A DNA stretch of 64,000 nt from Angiostrongylus vasorum (GCA_018806985.1 JADANN010000458.1:1984001-2048000); one strand, 5' to 3'; positions 1 to 15,300 are shown, counted from the first letter of the stretch. Notes: generated from the sequence alone by a model not told the origin. Translations and numbers: made by a program.

Positions 1-113
1 CATAGTTTTATCCTTGGCCAGGCGCTCTGCAGCTGCGACGATCCGCTTGTGTAGCTCAACGTCAGTCTCCAGTTGACTGATTTTGTCCGCCGGAAAAACA
101 TATTGTAGTGAAA
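1..113 (-). CDS. FRMD4: FRMD4-like exon 13: coiled-coil segment at the window edge
   Basis: The minus strand reads [16 protein letters not shown] followed by [17 protein letters not shown], ending in frame at base 1. This aligns with the FRMD4A stretch that follows GTAFKLDEQK, where an ILP motif leads into a heptad helix ending in ITEAARRLA. The start is uncertain. A CCCAG acceptor places it at 113 with two bases completing a codon; a nearer ATCAG places it at 76 and would drop VFPADKI. The exon before it (8113-7987) ends in phase 0 and fits neither directly, so a short exon may lie in the 7.9-kb intron between them. Confidence 0.5.
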
Positions 114-3100
114 CTGGGTCTTGATTTTGTTTTAAGCAAAGCAATTCATCAGCACAGTGTTCTGTAGAATAAAAAAAGGAGAACTGCAAACCAGAGGAAT
201 AATTCGTGCAAAGGACGAAGCGTTTTGGCATTGATCTACCCTATTTTGCCTAAACGTTGGCTTTGTGGGACTGCCGGTGTATAAGTAGTTTTTATGCTAA
301 CAGACGAGTCCTGTACCAATTCGATAAACTTGGTAGGGAAAGAGTGCTTGGTTTGCCCGGCACAGCGGATCGAATAAATTAACTTGTGTATTCCCCTGTG
401 TTATCCCTTGCATTATACACACTCCAGAGGAATAAGCAGACAAGCTTGATTATCCACATGAACAACCTCTGCCTTTTTGGAGTAGGAAATTATGTAGCGT
501 AGCACCAAACTTTCTACAGCGCATTGACAAGTGTTCTAAATAGCGCTACGGCGAAATTCATGTCAAAGTCTTCGAAAGAATTAATAGTGAACACAATCAG
601 TGCAGAAGTGTTTTGATTTGATATTCTTCTGCTCATATGTTCACTAAGGAACTGAGTAGGCTAGATACAGAACATTCGAATGCAGGCATTACAAGATGTA
701 GATCCCATATACCTATGTTAGCATCACTCCTTGGTAAATTAAAGCATTAACTTATCAAATGGAACGAGATGTGGAGGACAGTTGTACTAAAGGAGGCCAT
801 AAGAGGCCATACATCTAATACATGCCCATTGAAAGCACGACATATTTTTGAAAGATATTCACCACAAGTAAATGAGACAAGTCAAACGAGTCGTAGAAAA
901 TCGCATACAATGAGGTTGAAAAAACAACAAGACGGATGAAGTATATAACATGTTGCAATACCCTATTTGCACACTCAGATCGCACTACTCTAAGTGTCGT
1001 GCGCCCTAAGACTTCTAGCACCTTTTTTCTCCTTGCAAATATCACCTATGGAATTCGTTGTCTATCACGAACCCTTCTGCAACAAATCTGGTTTTTTGAG
1101 AACCGTCAATAGTCTTTTTGAATTGTTAAGCTGAAAATCTGCCAGTGGTTTTCCGGTAACTACAGCACTTCAGAACCGGAGGATTTAACAGTCCTATAGA
1201 AGCGACACTGCTCCATCATCAAGGGTACATATCAAGGGTATATATAATTTCTACAAAGTATTCTTTTTAATTTTAAATTTGCTTAGAGAGAAATCTCGGA
1301 AAACTGAAATCGCAGTTCAGATTTTTTAAAATCTCCAGCAAAAAGCCACAGCCGAAAATGTTAACGATGCAATGGAGGGAGTACACCATACGTCCAATAC
1401 TACAAATACTACAAACTCCCAAGTGTTCAATCACTTCTGTGTTCAAAAATACGAACCTCGACGAAAAAACGCTTAAAAAAATATGTTTGATGGCATCTAG
1501 ATAACCAGCATTTCATCTTTCCAAGACAAAAGAACTTATTTCTTACTGGCAAAGACCTGTAAATCCCAGCTATCTTAACCTCGATTAATAAAGTTCAATA
1601 TAAGCCCAGCTATGTGATTGAAACCGCCATTATTTTTGCACCATAAATAAAGGATAAAGCTCTCGGCGTTGATCAATCCCCTGAGGGATCAATCCCGACT
1701 CCACGTGTGCGTCGCAGTGGTGCCTCCAACCACTGCGCTATATGCGTCCTTTTCGCAGTATATGTACTGAAATCAACGCACTTAACTGCGAATGTGTCGG
1801 AAAGTGGTTGAGCGGAGTTCTCCCTGGTGTAGCGAAATTTTTTTTCTATACCGAAATAGTCATGCTAATGAATTCTCCGGTTTCCGCCACAAGTAGTCCT
1901 CTGTCGCAGTGTACTATACGAACTTATGTTTTGTCACTAGGATCCTAGGAAGGAAATATATCTCGGAACTAGTTGGCCGATCAATGAAGGACAAAGTGGT
2001 GTGCCGAATTCCACATTTTAGAACACACTAGACCATTTCCACAACTCAGAAAACCAAATAACTCGCACAATCTTGCCACAAAAGAGCAACTCATTCACGT
2101 CAACAGAAGCTAAGACAAACATAAACACCATATTGAAAGAGCGCAATCACTACCCCTAATTATAACACATGCCTATGCCTAATTACCGCAGAGTATAGTT
2201 CCTATTGTAATTTTATCATCGTTATCTATTTTCTGCTTATCTAAAACATAAACCTCAATGAATCGGTGAAAGTTGACCATTCTAAGCCTTCCAGCATCAA
2301 CTACGGTCTTGTCTGCTAACTACTACAACGATCGTCAACAATTGCCAAGACGAGGATCGTTTGCTGACAGCATAGAGAAAGCAGTCTGGATTGGGAAAAA
2401 ACATTGGTGTCACCAAGTATTTCAGCATCAAATAAGGACATGGACCGACTAAGCTTCTCGCAAATAACTGGTGTCGATCTGCAGCCAACTATTGGTGAAA
2501 AAAGTGACAGGGATTTACAGGAAGATAGTCGACACATCGCCACTTCCACGTGATTTCGACTACGGACACATGTTTGAGTGAGTATTTTCGATTAGCCTGC
2601 AAATAATCTCCAAAAAACCAAGGAAACGTAGTAAAACACATAACAATAAGGAAAATATTAAATCCTCGACACAATAAACCTCGGCATTAGATTCTCACAC
2701 AATACTATTTTCATAATGGGTGACACCTTAGCGGAATTCGTCTTCAGAGTCTGGAAGGTATCCTACCAACAAATAGTCATATATTTTCACAACTTAAAGG
2801 GACAAAATCAAAACTTATGTTCCAAATCACAACGCTGGCGCAAAAATAATGGCGAAATTCGTAATCATATTTGGATACTTGGATGACCCGTCCTCACTGA
2901 TTGTGTGGGCCCGAGCAGAGTTTCCGCCTTTTTCGGAGTTCTGTTGCTTCAGGTACTGTGGGTCCTAGAAGTCCCAAGATCATCCCGGCGAAAGTATGCT
3001 CCATGTCGTCACCATCACAGGAATTCGCCTCCCTAGTGGATCAGATGGAGATTTGCCACCATGTGACTAGTTTGGTACCAGAACGGTGACACATCCTGGT

Positions 3101-6100
3101 AGTGGTTTACTCTTAGCTGGGCTTCCTGATGAAAACGCAGGACTCCTTCTCAGCTTGCGAGATCCTGTCAGGGGGGACGAATCCCCCCCGCTGTACATCG
3201 CAGCCCGACACCAACGAACACCCTTTCAGCCATCTTATACGACAATAAACGACCTACAATAGAGTCAATGGATTGATATGAAGCTTCTCAACAATTATCA
3301 AAGCTCCTCAACACTTATCAACATATACTCCGCACCAAAAGAAGTTAAGAACTTCTTCGTTTACAGTAGAAGGAATCATCCAATTTGTCCTCAACCTTGC
3401 CCAACCGATAATAGCAAAGAGACAACGCAAATTGATGAAATCGTAAGCTACGAATTTACTTCGTCATGGCCAATAGAAAGGGCGGGCGAACATAATGGCC
3501 ACTTTCACGTGTAGACCAACATATTTCAGCCTACAGCGAAATTTCAAGTTGAAATAGAAGTCAGCAGACCCACATGTCTATGCTAGTCATATAAAACGGT
3601 TCCTTTTCTTCTAAAAGGAAATCCTGATTTTCTGGAGCTTACAGAAATGTCCTTCTTCGATTTTTTACAAAAAATGAAGCTAGTATATTGAGCCCTGAAA
3701 CCACTGAACGAGAGAGATTTCATCCAGAAGAAGGGGATGATGTTATCTATGTCATCATTGACGTTTGAAGCCTCTGCGCTCGCACTGGAGATTCAAAAAA
3801 TTTAACTTTTCCAAATTTTTCGACCTTTTAATCCCAAACCAATTTAAAGCCGAAGAAATATTTTTCAAGAATCAAAAAAGTATTTCACAAAAAATTATAT
3901 ATATATATATATATATATACTTAAGGTAGATAACCTAAGTCTCACCAGTCCCAAGGGTCAAAATCCCGAACTCCATGAGTTCTCAATTCCTCAGTTATTC
4001 TATTGGATGACAACTTGGTTGTCAATTGTTGAAAAAAATCAGCACTGTCTCGAACGCGTTAAAATTCACAGCCCTCAACCTCAGTTACTTTTGCAGCAAG
4101 CTAACACATCTCACAGCATCGAAGCTATTTCTTTCGTAACATTTATGTAACGATCAAAGATAATCGGAACCAAAATTATGGTCTGCACATCAATATCTTC
4201 CTATAGCTCAAAATCAAACGTCTTTATGAGCGTCTAAAAAATGACGAAAAACAGTACTGATACTACTGAAGAATAGCTAGTTTTCGTAACCTAAAAGAAA
4301 ATTCACTTTTCAGGTCTTACGTTTGGCGAGCCATTTTCTTAACTAGTTTCACTATCGGATTGCGTTTGGGAAATATTGAAATAATTAGCACTTTAATCGA
4401 ACTTTTTGGATCTTTTTTTAATCTTCATCCTAACATATATAGTTCTACCAGTGTGTGTGGTATATGGCAATAAAAAGTTCGAAAAGGTGAGTGCCCAGGA
4501 TTTGATAGGCGTGTCACAACGATTAAAATGAACGAGTGTAAATAAAAAGAATACAACTGCCAAGACCGACTTACTATTAACCTCGGCATTGATAATTGAG
4601 GTTGGTGTTATAGAATTTATTTTTTATTAGGATACAATAGCTGACGTTTCGGCTAATCCTCGTCCATGTATTACTCTGTGAAGCTGCTATCCACCAACTA
4701 ATTGGAATACTTACAACGAATATCAATCTATTTTCTGCTTATTGAAGAAAACACCGAAAAAAGAATACACTATTTTAGGAATTAAATATACATGAGAAAC
4801 GAATCATGTTAATTGGCATCGCGTTCTTACTTGGAATACTGGGTAGTGTAGTTAACCATCACTATATTATCAAAGAGGCAACAGCTCCTTCTTACTTTCT
4901 TCCTGGACTGGTTGGCCTGGCCGTACAGGTAAGCAAGGTTTCATGTCAATATGTGGATATAAAGTAGAGGACAACGTTGCAATTTATAATCATGGATTCG
5001 GAAATTGGTTATACACATGTGGTCACAACCATGTTATCATAGGCTTCACAGTGGAATGGTAGTGGTAGAATCGGAAGATAAACAAAGTAACAGAACTTTC
5101 ATCTTGTTATATAAAAAAATCCTGTTTTATTACAAAGTGTTGAACACAACGATTTACTGCGTTGCTCTGATGAATGGAATTTCTAGTCTGATTACATGAG
5201 CTAAGAAGGCATACTGGACTGACTAAGACGAGAAGACCTATCTATCAAACGCCGTTTATATCAGCAGATAAACACTGTTCCTCAGAATATGCAACACTTG
5301 AGGAGTTGATGGTGTCATCGCCAATATGAGCTTAACCACGAAAATCGATTTCGCCTAACGGCGGGGTCATAGGTGAAAAGATGTTGGCTTATTGCTTCTT
5401 TGACAATCTTCTTTGGCTACAGTCCAAAGTCGAGCTTTGATAAGAACAACGTTAGAGCATTTCTTATTGACTTGCAAAAGCATTACAAGAGATTCGTACA
5501 TTACACAAAGTGTTCATTGGCGACTTCAACGCCATAAGGGCGCATAGGCTGCCTTAAGAACAGATGACAAATAGAGACGCATTCGGCTTGAATAAACGAA
5601 GTGAAACGCTGTCTGACCGCACCATTACAAACCAACACTATTCCTGGTAACACTCAATTGCAGAAGTTCTTTCAAATTAAGAAAAGAAAGCCACTGCAAC
5701 TCTAGCTTAATCAATGTCGACGTTGTCCCAAAGTTCCACAAAGCATAAGACACCACAGGATTCTTTTCATGCAAGGAGAACTACAAAGTTGAGGAAACGA
5801 TCTTAAAATCACAGCGATGCTGAGATATTCACAAAACTTGGACTCCGTGCCAGATCGAACCACGCTTATCCTTCCCAGTAGCTCGCGTATTACACATTGC
5901 ACCAATGAGGGCCCTGTTTTGCGTTTCTCTCAGCTAGTTTTCTACACAAAGCTGCCAACAGCAATCACCCGTCAGCTGGATTGATCTGGGGAGCACAAAT
6001 CGGCATTGAACCCAGTTAAGTTGACGCTGTAGTCGAAACCACACTGCTAATCTTTTATTTGCTGCTTATTGTAACTTTTCATAAACCGATCTTTTTGAGC

Positions 6101-6283
6101 TGATGCGAGGTTGGTACAGGTTTTCGTTGTCGTTGTTGCTGTTATTGTCGTTGCTGTTGGTGTTCCTGGTCGATGGCTGACGTTTCGGCGATTTCGCCTT
6201 CCTTCGAGCCGTGCTGTTACGAGTGGGACTCATAGTCAGCCATCAACACCAACAGCAACGACAACAATAACGACAACAATAAC

Positions 6284-6317
<34 letters not shown>

Positions 6318-9300
6318 ATAGCAACGATTACAAAGACCTATACCAAGCTCGCATCGGCCCAAAAAGATCAGTTTATAAGATCGTATAAATAAATATATCA
6401 ACTATTTATGCCGAGGTTTATAGAAAGTCGGTGTTTTGAGTTATAATTTTTCACTAGGTTCATGCCGATTTGTCCTCCCCCAGATCAACCTCACTGATGG
6501 GTGATTGCTAATTACAGCGTTATGAAGAAAACTAGCTGAAAAAAACCCAAAGCAGGGTCCTCAGTGGTGCATTGTTAATACGCGAGTTCCCGGAAAGGAT
6601 AATCGTGGTTAGATCTGGCCTGGTGTCCAAGTTTTGCGAGTATCTCAGCACCGTTGTGGTTGTGTTTCACATCACACCCTGTCGTGAAAAATTATAGTAG
6701 GCTGTAAATAAAGACTAACAAAAGTCTTATCATTCTAAAATAGAGAATGTTGTGGATTTCTAAAACCCTCAAAAAGTATGTTTTTTTGTTTTTTTCTTAT
6801 CGAAGTTCGTGTTTCGAATGGTGAGCGGTGGAACAAGCAGGACTTCACCTAGCGCGACACTGTGATGTCCGTGAGTGCACTGCTGATGTTTGAGTTGCCA
6901 GCCATATATTAAAAAAAATTTAAACATTTAAAATTCGTCAGCAGCTTCTTGAAAATTCTATATCAGGGTTGATTTGGCGGTAAAAACCACACTATATTAC
7001 TATTTTTAAAAATATGTGTACTTTAAGTGTTACATGGCAAAACTCCTATAAATTTCCAGTTTCTTATGCACCGAAGAAGTCTTTTTACCAAAAGTGACTA
7101 ATGGAAAACCAGCATGGGGTCGCATGTGCAATTACAGGTGATTGGCCCTCATTTTGGACATGATCGCATTAGCTTCTTGGTGGCAACAGTCGGCAGTGCC
7201 TTCCTTGCCGGTATTCTAATCATGGTATTTGCGCATGACATGGCTTTTGGAACTGTAGTTGGACTGGCAATGTCAGCCATCTGTGCAACCATCAACCTTC
7301 AGATCATGGTTGCCAACATCAAAGAGAGTAAGTCTATAATTACGCTAGTTAACAGCACTGAACCAACCTTCCAACGTTTACCCCCTCATCGTGGCTGGGA
7401 GATGTTCTTGGGTGTCGGATTGCGATGTACAGCGGGGGATTCATTCCCTGGCAGAGTCTCCCAAGCCGAGAAGGAGTCCGGCGTTCCCATCAGGAAGGCT
7501 AGCTACGAGTAAACCAGTACCAGGATCCACCACCGTCCTAGTATCAAAGTCGCATGGCGGCAAATCTCCCTCTGATCCACAAGGGCTGCGACTGCCTATG
7601 GTAGTGAAGACCTGGGGCAGACTTTGCCCAGGCTGACCTCAGGGATTCCACGAACCACAATGGCTTAACCAGCAAATCTCCGAAAAATGGAGATTATGAT
7701 GGGGACCGCACAACCATTGAGGATGGGCCATTCAACTATTCAAGTATTCAAGTAAGCAGGTTAACTGCACTAACTTTGCAACAAAACGAGTCAAAATCAA
7801 CCACAATATTTAAGGTAAAAAAGAGATGATGACCTCGCATATGGTAGCTGTTCTCATGGTACTTTATCAGAATATGGTTTTCAGTCGACTATTTGGAGAA
7901 TACTCACAAGAACACAAATCTACTCCCCTCTATTACGAAACCTATGTTGTATTCATAAACATCGCAAGACCTTTGGAGATGCTCACCTTATCACTTTTGA
8001 GGATTTCCTCCGGAATTGAGAACGAAGTGCCAACTCTCTTTTTTAATTTCGGCATCTCCTCTCCAGGTCTTAACGTGGTGTTGATTTCTTCGGGCATTTC
8101 TCCCGTGATTTCCCTGATACTCTTACTGTTAGATGACATGAATACAAAGGCCTGTGTACTGAGAAAAAGCTCACTCCTTCTTTTAAACAGATTAACCGCA
8201 ATTCGTGGAGGCGCGACCTCAGCAATTCCTCTAACTCGGCTTTTTTTCCTCGAAGAATTTTATAAAGTTCTACATCACGTTGTCGGTCCTCACCAGATTT
8301 TTTCTACAACGAGAAAATGTCTAAAACTATGACTAATTTAATAAAGAGGAAAAATATAGGCAAAGGAGCTACTAAGGGATAAAACCTCACGTCTCAAACC
8401 GTTCATTAATGTTGGTCGATTAGGACATGATCCATCAGCTACCTTTGCAGCCGGCATCGTGCTGAATGAGGATGCAGAGTGTAACGAACTGCAAAGGAGA
8501 AATTCAAAAAAATAGTCTTCTAAAATAAGCCTGAATCCAACAAAGTGAGCAGTTGACAGAAATCAAACCTCAGCGATGGTAAACTAGATCCGATAGAACT
8601 TTGGCTTATCAACCGATTCAGCCGATCGCTAAAATCATGCTGATCAAACACGGGCACTGCAGTAGTTCTACTCTGAAAACGACTCTATAGTACATTGAAA
8701 ATCGGAAGTAAACAACAGACGTCGACAGATGATAAAAAGAGTACGACAAAGCACAAACTTTAACTTTTTACACTGGCCCTTTGAACGTTGTGTATAAACA
8801 TTTAAAATAACGCAGACAAAAAAGTCAAATCTGTGCTGATGCTGTAGTAGGAAATGTTTAGAATAGTGAAAGAAACAATGAGGAACCACGGATAGGATTA
8901 CTAACGCCTCACTTTTAATATAACTTTGATACATGAACACAGAAAACATTTAATGGCTGCTCTGAAGGGTGAAAGGTATGATCAGGTATAACTATTCGTC
9001 ATAGGCAATACATGCCCCACATCTTACCCTTAGCAGCTGTTTACGTTTAACCCGCAAAGTGATTACCTTAGCACCTGCACCTCTACATCTACCACACTGT
9101 CTCTGGTGAACAGATTTGCGCGAAGAAGCCCGGTATAGGTCACGCAGACACTCGACAAGTCATACGCTCCAATTTGCGATCAACTGCTCTTAGCTGATTT
9201 CAAATTTGAAGGCCTACTAAATAAAGAATGATAAAATTAAGCGTGCTCTTCAGATCCACTATGCAATTCATGATTATCCGTAGTTATTTTAGCAGGTAGA

Positions 9301-12300
9301 TATGGATGTAGAAGATAGAGAAGTTATGTAGTTGTAGTCGTGGATGAACTATTGAACTCTACTGCCGTTCGAGATGTAGCGATTTTTCCACTTGGACACT
9401 GGAAAGCCACCATTTTGGTCTCATAAATGCCTAACTCTCGGAGCAGATGCGCTTCCCAACCTCTGCAGTATAGGTAAACATTGCTGTTTTTCACACCCTA
9501 AGGTCTTTGTTTCTCTGCAGAACAGTGCAAGTTCGGGCGTAAGTAGGTGCTGCCTACGGATCATGCAACTTCCGTTAGATCGACAGTTTCGAGGAGAGCA
9601 TAATATTGGGGACTTTCAATTCTCGAGTTTCCAGCCCTGTCGTGAAAGTGTTTGGTAAACCTGCCGTATTCGTGTTCAGTTATGTCGATTGCGATAATTT
9701 CTATGAAATCAGTCAAGAAACTTTTTAAAAAATGCTTGTTTTTCAATTAAAAAAAAAGATCAAGACTAATACAAACTTTGAGCTAACGCCATATCATTTG
9801 GTGGGGCTAGCAACTGTCACATTGACTACACCCATTTCAGAGATTTCCCACGAGTCGCGGCATCAACAAATCATTTTTTAAAATGAAACAGAAACCACTA
9901 ATAGACGAAGATAAACATATTTAGAAACATTTAAAATATTACTGGGTATAGTAAGATTTCCACATGTTCGGATGTCTCAGTTTGAAAGCATTTAGAGAAC
10001 ATGTTAATTGACAACGGTGCTCTGTGCATTTTTTACAGTACTGCACAAAATCAGACAAAATAAAGGATAGGATAATGACATTAAAAAAGCTAGGCCACAT
10101 TTTATCCTAAGAAGATACACAACCACGAATGCTAACAACAACCAGAGCAAGTTGAACGATTTTGGTTGAGACAAAAAATAATGTGTACCAAGAACGTGCA
10201 ACCCTGAATATCAAATTTCTCGCTAACCTCAAAGGCTACCGCACTTTATCACCGGCGACGTATTAATCTTTGTCTATCCGCTGCTGCTCTACCCTTGGTC
10301 GTCTCTCAACGGATTAGTCGACTCATCGCTGACCATAGAGGTCATCCAGATGACAGATGTGGAAGCGAACGACCAGCTTATTTTTCGTAACAGCATGAAT
10401 AAGATTCCATTATCACCAGAACAACGATCTAACTTAGATCGACGAGACTCTGCGATTAATTTCAAGAGCTATGTTTGAGAAAAGCGCCTAGTTTTACCAC
10501 ATTTATAGAGTGAATAAAACTGTTGGTGTGGGGCCGATGAAACCTGACCGAATTCAAAACAGACCTTAACAACATATCAAGAAGAATCAGTACTCAATAG
10601 ATACATACTGAATGAGCATCTCTAACGCAAGCCACTTTTCTGGATGCACTTATCGCAACGGAGAGTAAACAAACCGCGCACGCCTGGTATCTGGATGGGT
10701 CCCGTTAGCCACTCTAAGACTGCTGTCATCGACTTATCGTGATACTAAGCGCGCTAATCCGACAAAGAAACATAAACCCGACGAAGCGGACATGGTCAAT
10801 GGGCCCGAACCGAATGAACGGAACATATGGCACGAGTGATTACCACACATTCCGCCATTCAAAACGATCACTACAGCTGTGACAATGGGCGATCACATGT
10901 AAAACGATTCAAGATAGAAAGGGTTCCCACAAAAAATTAGACTTTTTGTACAGTTCTATTTCATTAAGAAATAATAAAATAGAAAGTCTCCCTCTTAATG
11001 GGTGTACAAGAAAACTATTAAAATAGCAACTATTATACCAAGGTTTTCTCAAGTGTTTAGCACTGGCCGAGCTCTATGCAATGCAAAGATTTGCCAAATT
11101 GTAATTAAACTCCTATCATAGCTTACAGCCTCTATATAGAAGTTGACAGCATTCTTGGTTGTCGAAATGCGACATACAGAAGAGTATATCCACAGTAAGC
11201 TAACCAAATTCTAAACATTCGGCTTTCCTATCCGGAAGCCTAAGAGTAAATCCATGCTACGGCAATTCAGGTGAACCGTGGTTAGCTTGTCGTCAAAAAA
11301 CAAAACGGTTGGAGGACCTCATACCAAAATTGTGAAGCTCAAGTAATTATTGCAAACAGGACAACGTCGAACTGCTGATCCATCTTAACCGAACAGATCG
11401 TAATAGGGCTATGTAAACGCTTTGCCAAATTTCCGAAACGAAATATTTCGTTATTAAATAGCGAAAGAAGACAAACTCGAAAGCGATGGACAGAAAAAAA
11501 AAGAAACTTAATATGGATACAAATGGACACTTAAATAGAAGGAAGGCTTGAATCTTTACAATGGTTTCTGATATGAAGAAAGGTAAAATGAGCAAATCGG
11601 GAGGAAACGTTGACAAACCTGATGAGATGGGCGATAGCGACGATGATTCATTGCCGAAGCACCCTTTGTTGACCCTCTAAATTCCAAAAGGTTGGCTATA
11701 TAGTGGGAAATAACAATGTTGTAGTGGAAAGTAACGCCAATGATGTAGTAGCCAGCGCCAGTATTTGCTTCTCTACTGAGAATTTAAAGAGTTTCCACGG
11801 TAGGCAACGCTGAGAGAGCGAGAAGGCGGAACTGAGCGTGACCAGCCACATAAACTTTCTATTTCTAATGGAATAAAAAAGAAAAAATGAAACTGAAAAA
11901 CGAACACACTGCACTCCCATGTTCCGTAATAGACCAGTGTCGATAGAGGAAAAACCTAAGATGGAAAAAAAAGAAACACTCAAGCGAGGAGACGAATAGC
12001 GAAGAAAACACTACAATGCATGAATAGCTAACAGATAAACAGACCAAGATCATGAAAGCGTTTGCTAACCAGATTATATAAGCCAAAAACCAGATGGGCA
12101 GTTCAGTAACAACACCAGCAAGTGATTCAACAAGAGAAGATTGTAATTAGAAACAGAGCGTGTGGCGCAATGGTCGAAAGCGCCCTGCGATGCATACATG
12201 AGATCGATCCCCGCGTCCTTGGTTCACAATGCCCTCCATCGCTCCGGGATCTGCAAATTGGTACCACACTTGTCTGGGAGGATAGCAGCTCTGGCTCGAT

Positions 12301-15300
12301 ACATTGGTAGGCCATCGCGAGTAATTGTAAAAGGCCAGATATGCATTCAATGACCTCCAACGGTTCCTGATGAAGTCGAATGCATGACGCCCCTCAAGGA
12401 ATGATCAACGCCGAGAGCTTTTTTAGCTTTTTACAGTCAGAAGACTAGATTATTTCGTTCAAAATGTGAATAAACTGTAAGTACGGATTTCTTCTAATCT
12501 TTTTTTGGGCCAACTTTTCTTGTTTAAAAGGAAGAATTTCGTGATAGAATGAGAGGGGAGAACGAACTCTATAAGTTGTGCATTCTACGAGCTTCACTTG
12601 AAGCATGAAGATTAAGAAATCAAGTTCAGCCTCAAGTCCAACTAAGATGAACCCTCTAAAATTGAGACCACCTCCAATCACGGAGGAAGAGAACCACTTC
12701 TAGCACTCATGCAGCAGCTTAAAAAATATCTAGCAAACCTGACACCTCTACATTCCATTGACGAAAAAATCTCTATTTAAAGTCGACTTCCCTGGCAATG
12801 AAATACCTGTGGTAAAACGCAATAAGGCGTCATGCGTTGTTTCATCCTTGCATTATGCTAGTGACAATATTTAAGAATACTTCGTCGGATGTACATGTAT
12901 TGGGACAAAACGAGTGGTTAGCATGAGATTGTCGTTTACAAAATGCATAGAGCTTAGAAGAACGACATTAGAACGTAAACACTAAGCAGAGCAACATGTG
13001 CTTAAAGAATGTTATGAGGAAAAGACAGAGGCCAATATACTGACGTTGTGCTACTCTAAAAAATGGCGACATATTTGTTCTCAATATAACGGACGAGGGC
13101 GCGTGTGGCGCAATGGTCGGAGGCGCCCTGCAGTACACATACGATCGATTCCCGCGCCTTTGGCTCACCAAGCCCTCCATCGCTCCGGGATCGGCAAATT
13201 GGTACCAGACTTGGCTGGGAGAATAGCAGCACTGGCTCGATACATCGGTAGGCCATCGCGAGTTACTGTAAAGGCCAGATATGCATTCAATCATCTCCAA
13301 CGGTGCTTTATGAAGACGAATGCATGGCACTCCCTTAGGGATTGATCAACGCCCAAAGCTTTATCCTTGTCCTTTAACCTCATCGTGGACGAAAATATGG
13401 AGAAAAAATATTATGAAATGCTGAAGAACAGAGAAAGAAACAGGGTCTCCCAATATAACTGAAATTGGTCTCACTTGACCACTAAACCACTCTCTAACAG
13501 AAGAAAAAAAGTCGACGAATATTTCAAGCACAGTCTTTTCAGCATCACAGTGCATTAATTACAGAATCGAATACATTAACAGCGCACTAAACTCTATTAT
13601 GGTTGAACTCGCGTTTATGAGACGGATACGAAATGACAGGGAAGAAATGGACTGGAAAGAAGTCTTCACTGTTAAAGCGCAGCAAAAAAGGCTAAGAGAG
13701 CAGTTCTTTAATCCGAACGACCACCATAACCATAAATATTGGTATTCTTCAACACATTCAACACGAAATGCATTGATTTACTTGTACAGTTACGTACAAC
13801 GCAGAATGGATGATACGCGTTTTCTTTTAACTGGTTTGTCTCTTACACAACAAGGTTTTTCTCCCTTTAGTATCCGAATTCAGCCGATACACTACCAGAC
13901 GCAGATCTTGTGCTACGATGGTTCCAGAAAAGTTAAATTCCGCACTCGTAATTTACAAAAAACCGTTTTTCGGATAAGTTTGTCCATCCAACCATAAAGA
14001 CTTTTGCTGACGAGGAGTGTACTGGGAGTTCTTTGTTGATGGAAATAGGAGGATATGTAAACTCCTCTGCTGCATAGGTACAAATACATCATGAGTCCCG
14101 CGGCGATTAATTACCTTTAGGACTGGCAGGATTGCATAAGACTTGTTAAGAACGTTCCACACTCCAGTGAACGCTAATTCAAGAATAGGATAACTTCCCA
14201 CTGAGAACATGGGGAAGTCAGTTTTGAGTAATTAGGCAACTTCTTTGTGAGATACTGGTGCAGATATTACTTAATTAGATTTAAATTGTAACAAAGAGCT
14301 AAAGTAAGAATTTTTTTAAGCACTCAGTGGTATTGTCCTGACCCTTTCAGATGCCTGAATTGGAAGAAAAACTATGAAATTTGCCATACATCAAGAACTG
14401 CAAACAAGTCCATGGGCAATCTGAGACGGGAACTTCGGAATGCAATGTCACATCAAACATCACGTTTAGCAGATGGAATTAATTCCCAATAAGTAAAGAA
14501 ACCTACTGGGATCGAAAAGAAAAAGAAACAAACTGCCGCTCTCCGTTCCAGATCTTTTTCCATCTTTTTTTTTCTTGAAACAAGGAAATTTCACTCTTTT
14601 GACGCGACATGAAGAAACAATGAGTGTTGTAGGTCTGTCCAATTGAGAAGAACAGAAAAGAAGAAAAGAATGACAAGCAGTAATTATAAACTGCCAGATA
14701 TCGTCACGTCATTCCTCTGAGGTCTAGGTACATTTGAATTAATGTGATCCTCTCGTGAACAGAACAGAAAAATTTATAACGATAGGATCTTCAGCAGCAC
14801 TTTCAAGAAGGGTTTGAGCTAAAGCGGCCTTAAAACGATATATCAATAGGAGTGCTAAAATAGGTTCAGCAAAATCTTGTTAGTAAGCGTTCAATTAAAG
14901 GAGATTCCTTAACTAACAAAGGGTGATGACAACATATGGTGCAGACGGAAGCAATTTAAAACTGCGGAATGTGAATCGCGGACGTTAACACGGGCCAAGC
15001 AGAGCAGCAGCATGGACGACGTGACGAATGGACGAGAGCGAAACAAATGCAAAATGTGCCTGGGCCCGCACTACCAGTGAAGACCGACCATCCAGATGTC
15101 CAAGTAAGTTCGTATGATAGCAACACAGACCTTAGTTGTCCTTGGTTTACAGAAATTAAGAAACGTACTTAGTTGTAGAGTTTAACTGGCAAAACAGGTA
15201 ATAACCACGTGTGAGATACAGTGATAATGGTGGCGGAGAGCTCTGAGACTCGGAAAACAGCGCCCGTCCTTGTTTAGACGGCGGCCGCATTCCAACCACG

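Noticed and set aside
7114..7512. 132-codon ORF starting MGSHVQLQ
   Set aside because: Only 7138-7327 is coding; the start lies in an intron and the end runs through a GTAAGT donor into a family C repeat.
7826..8332. 168-codon plus-strand ORF
   Set aside because: It is the antisense shadow of FRMD4-like exon 12, whose minus-strand frame matches a known family. I first considered 7885-7958 as a last exon for the membrane protein, but 8451-8515 has a better acceptor and no conflict.
12122..12360. Several 60-80 codon ORFs over 12122-12360, 13000-13345, 21738-22068, 63061-63425
   Set aside because: They recur because they lie in copies of the same family A SINE.
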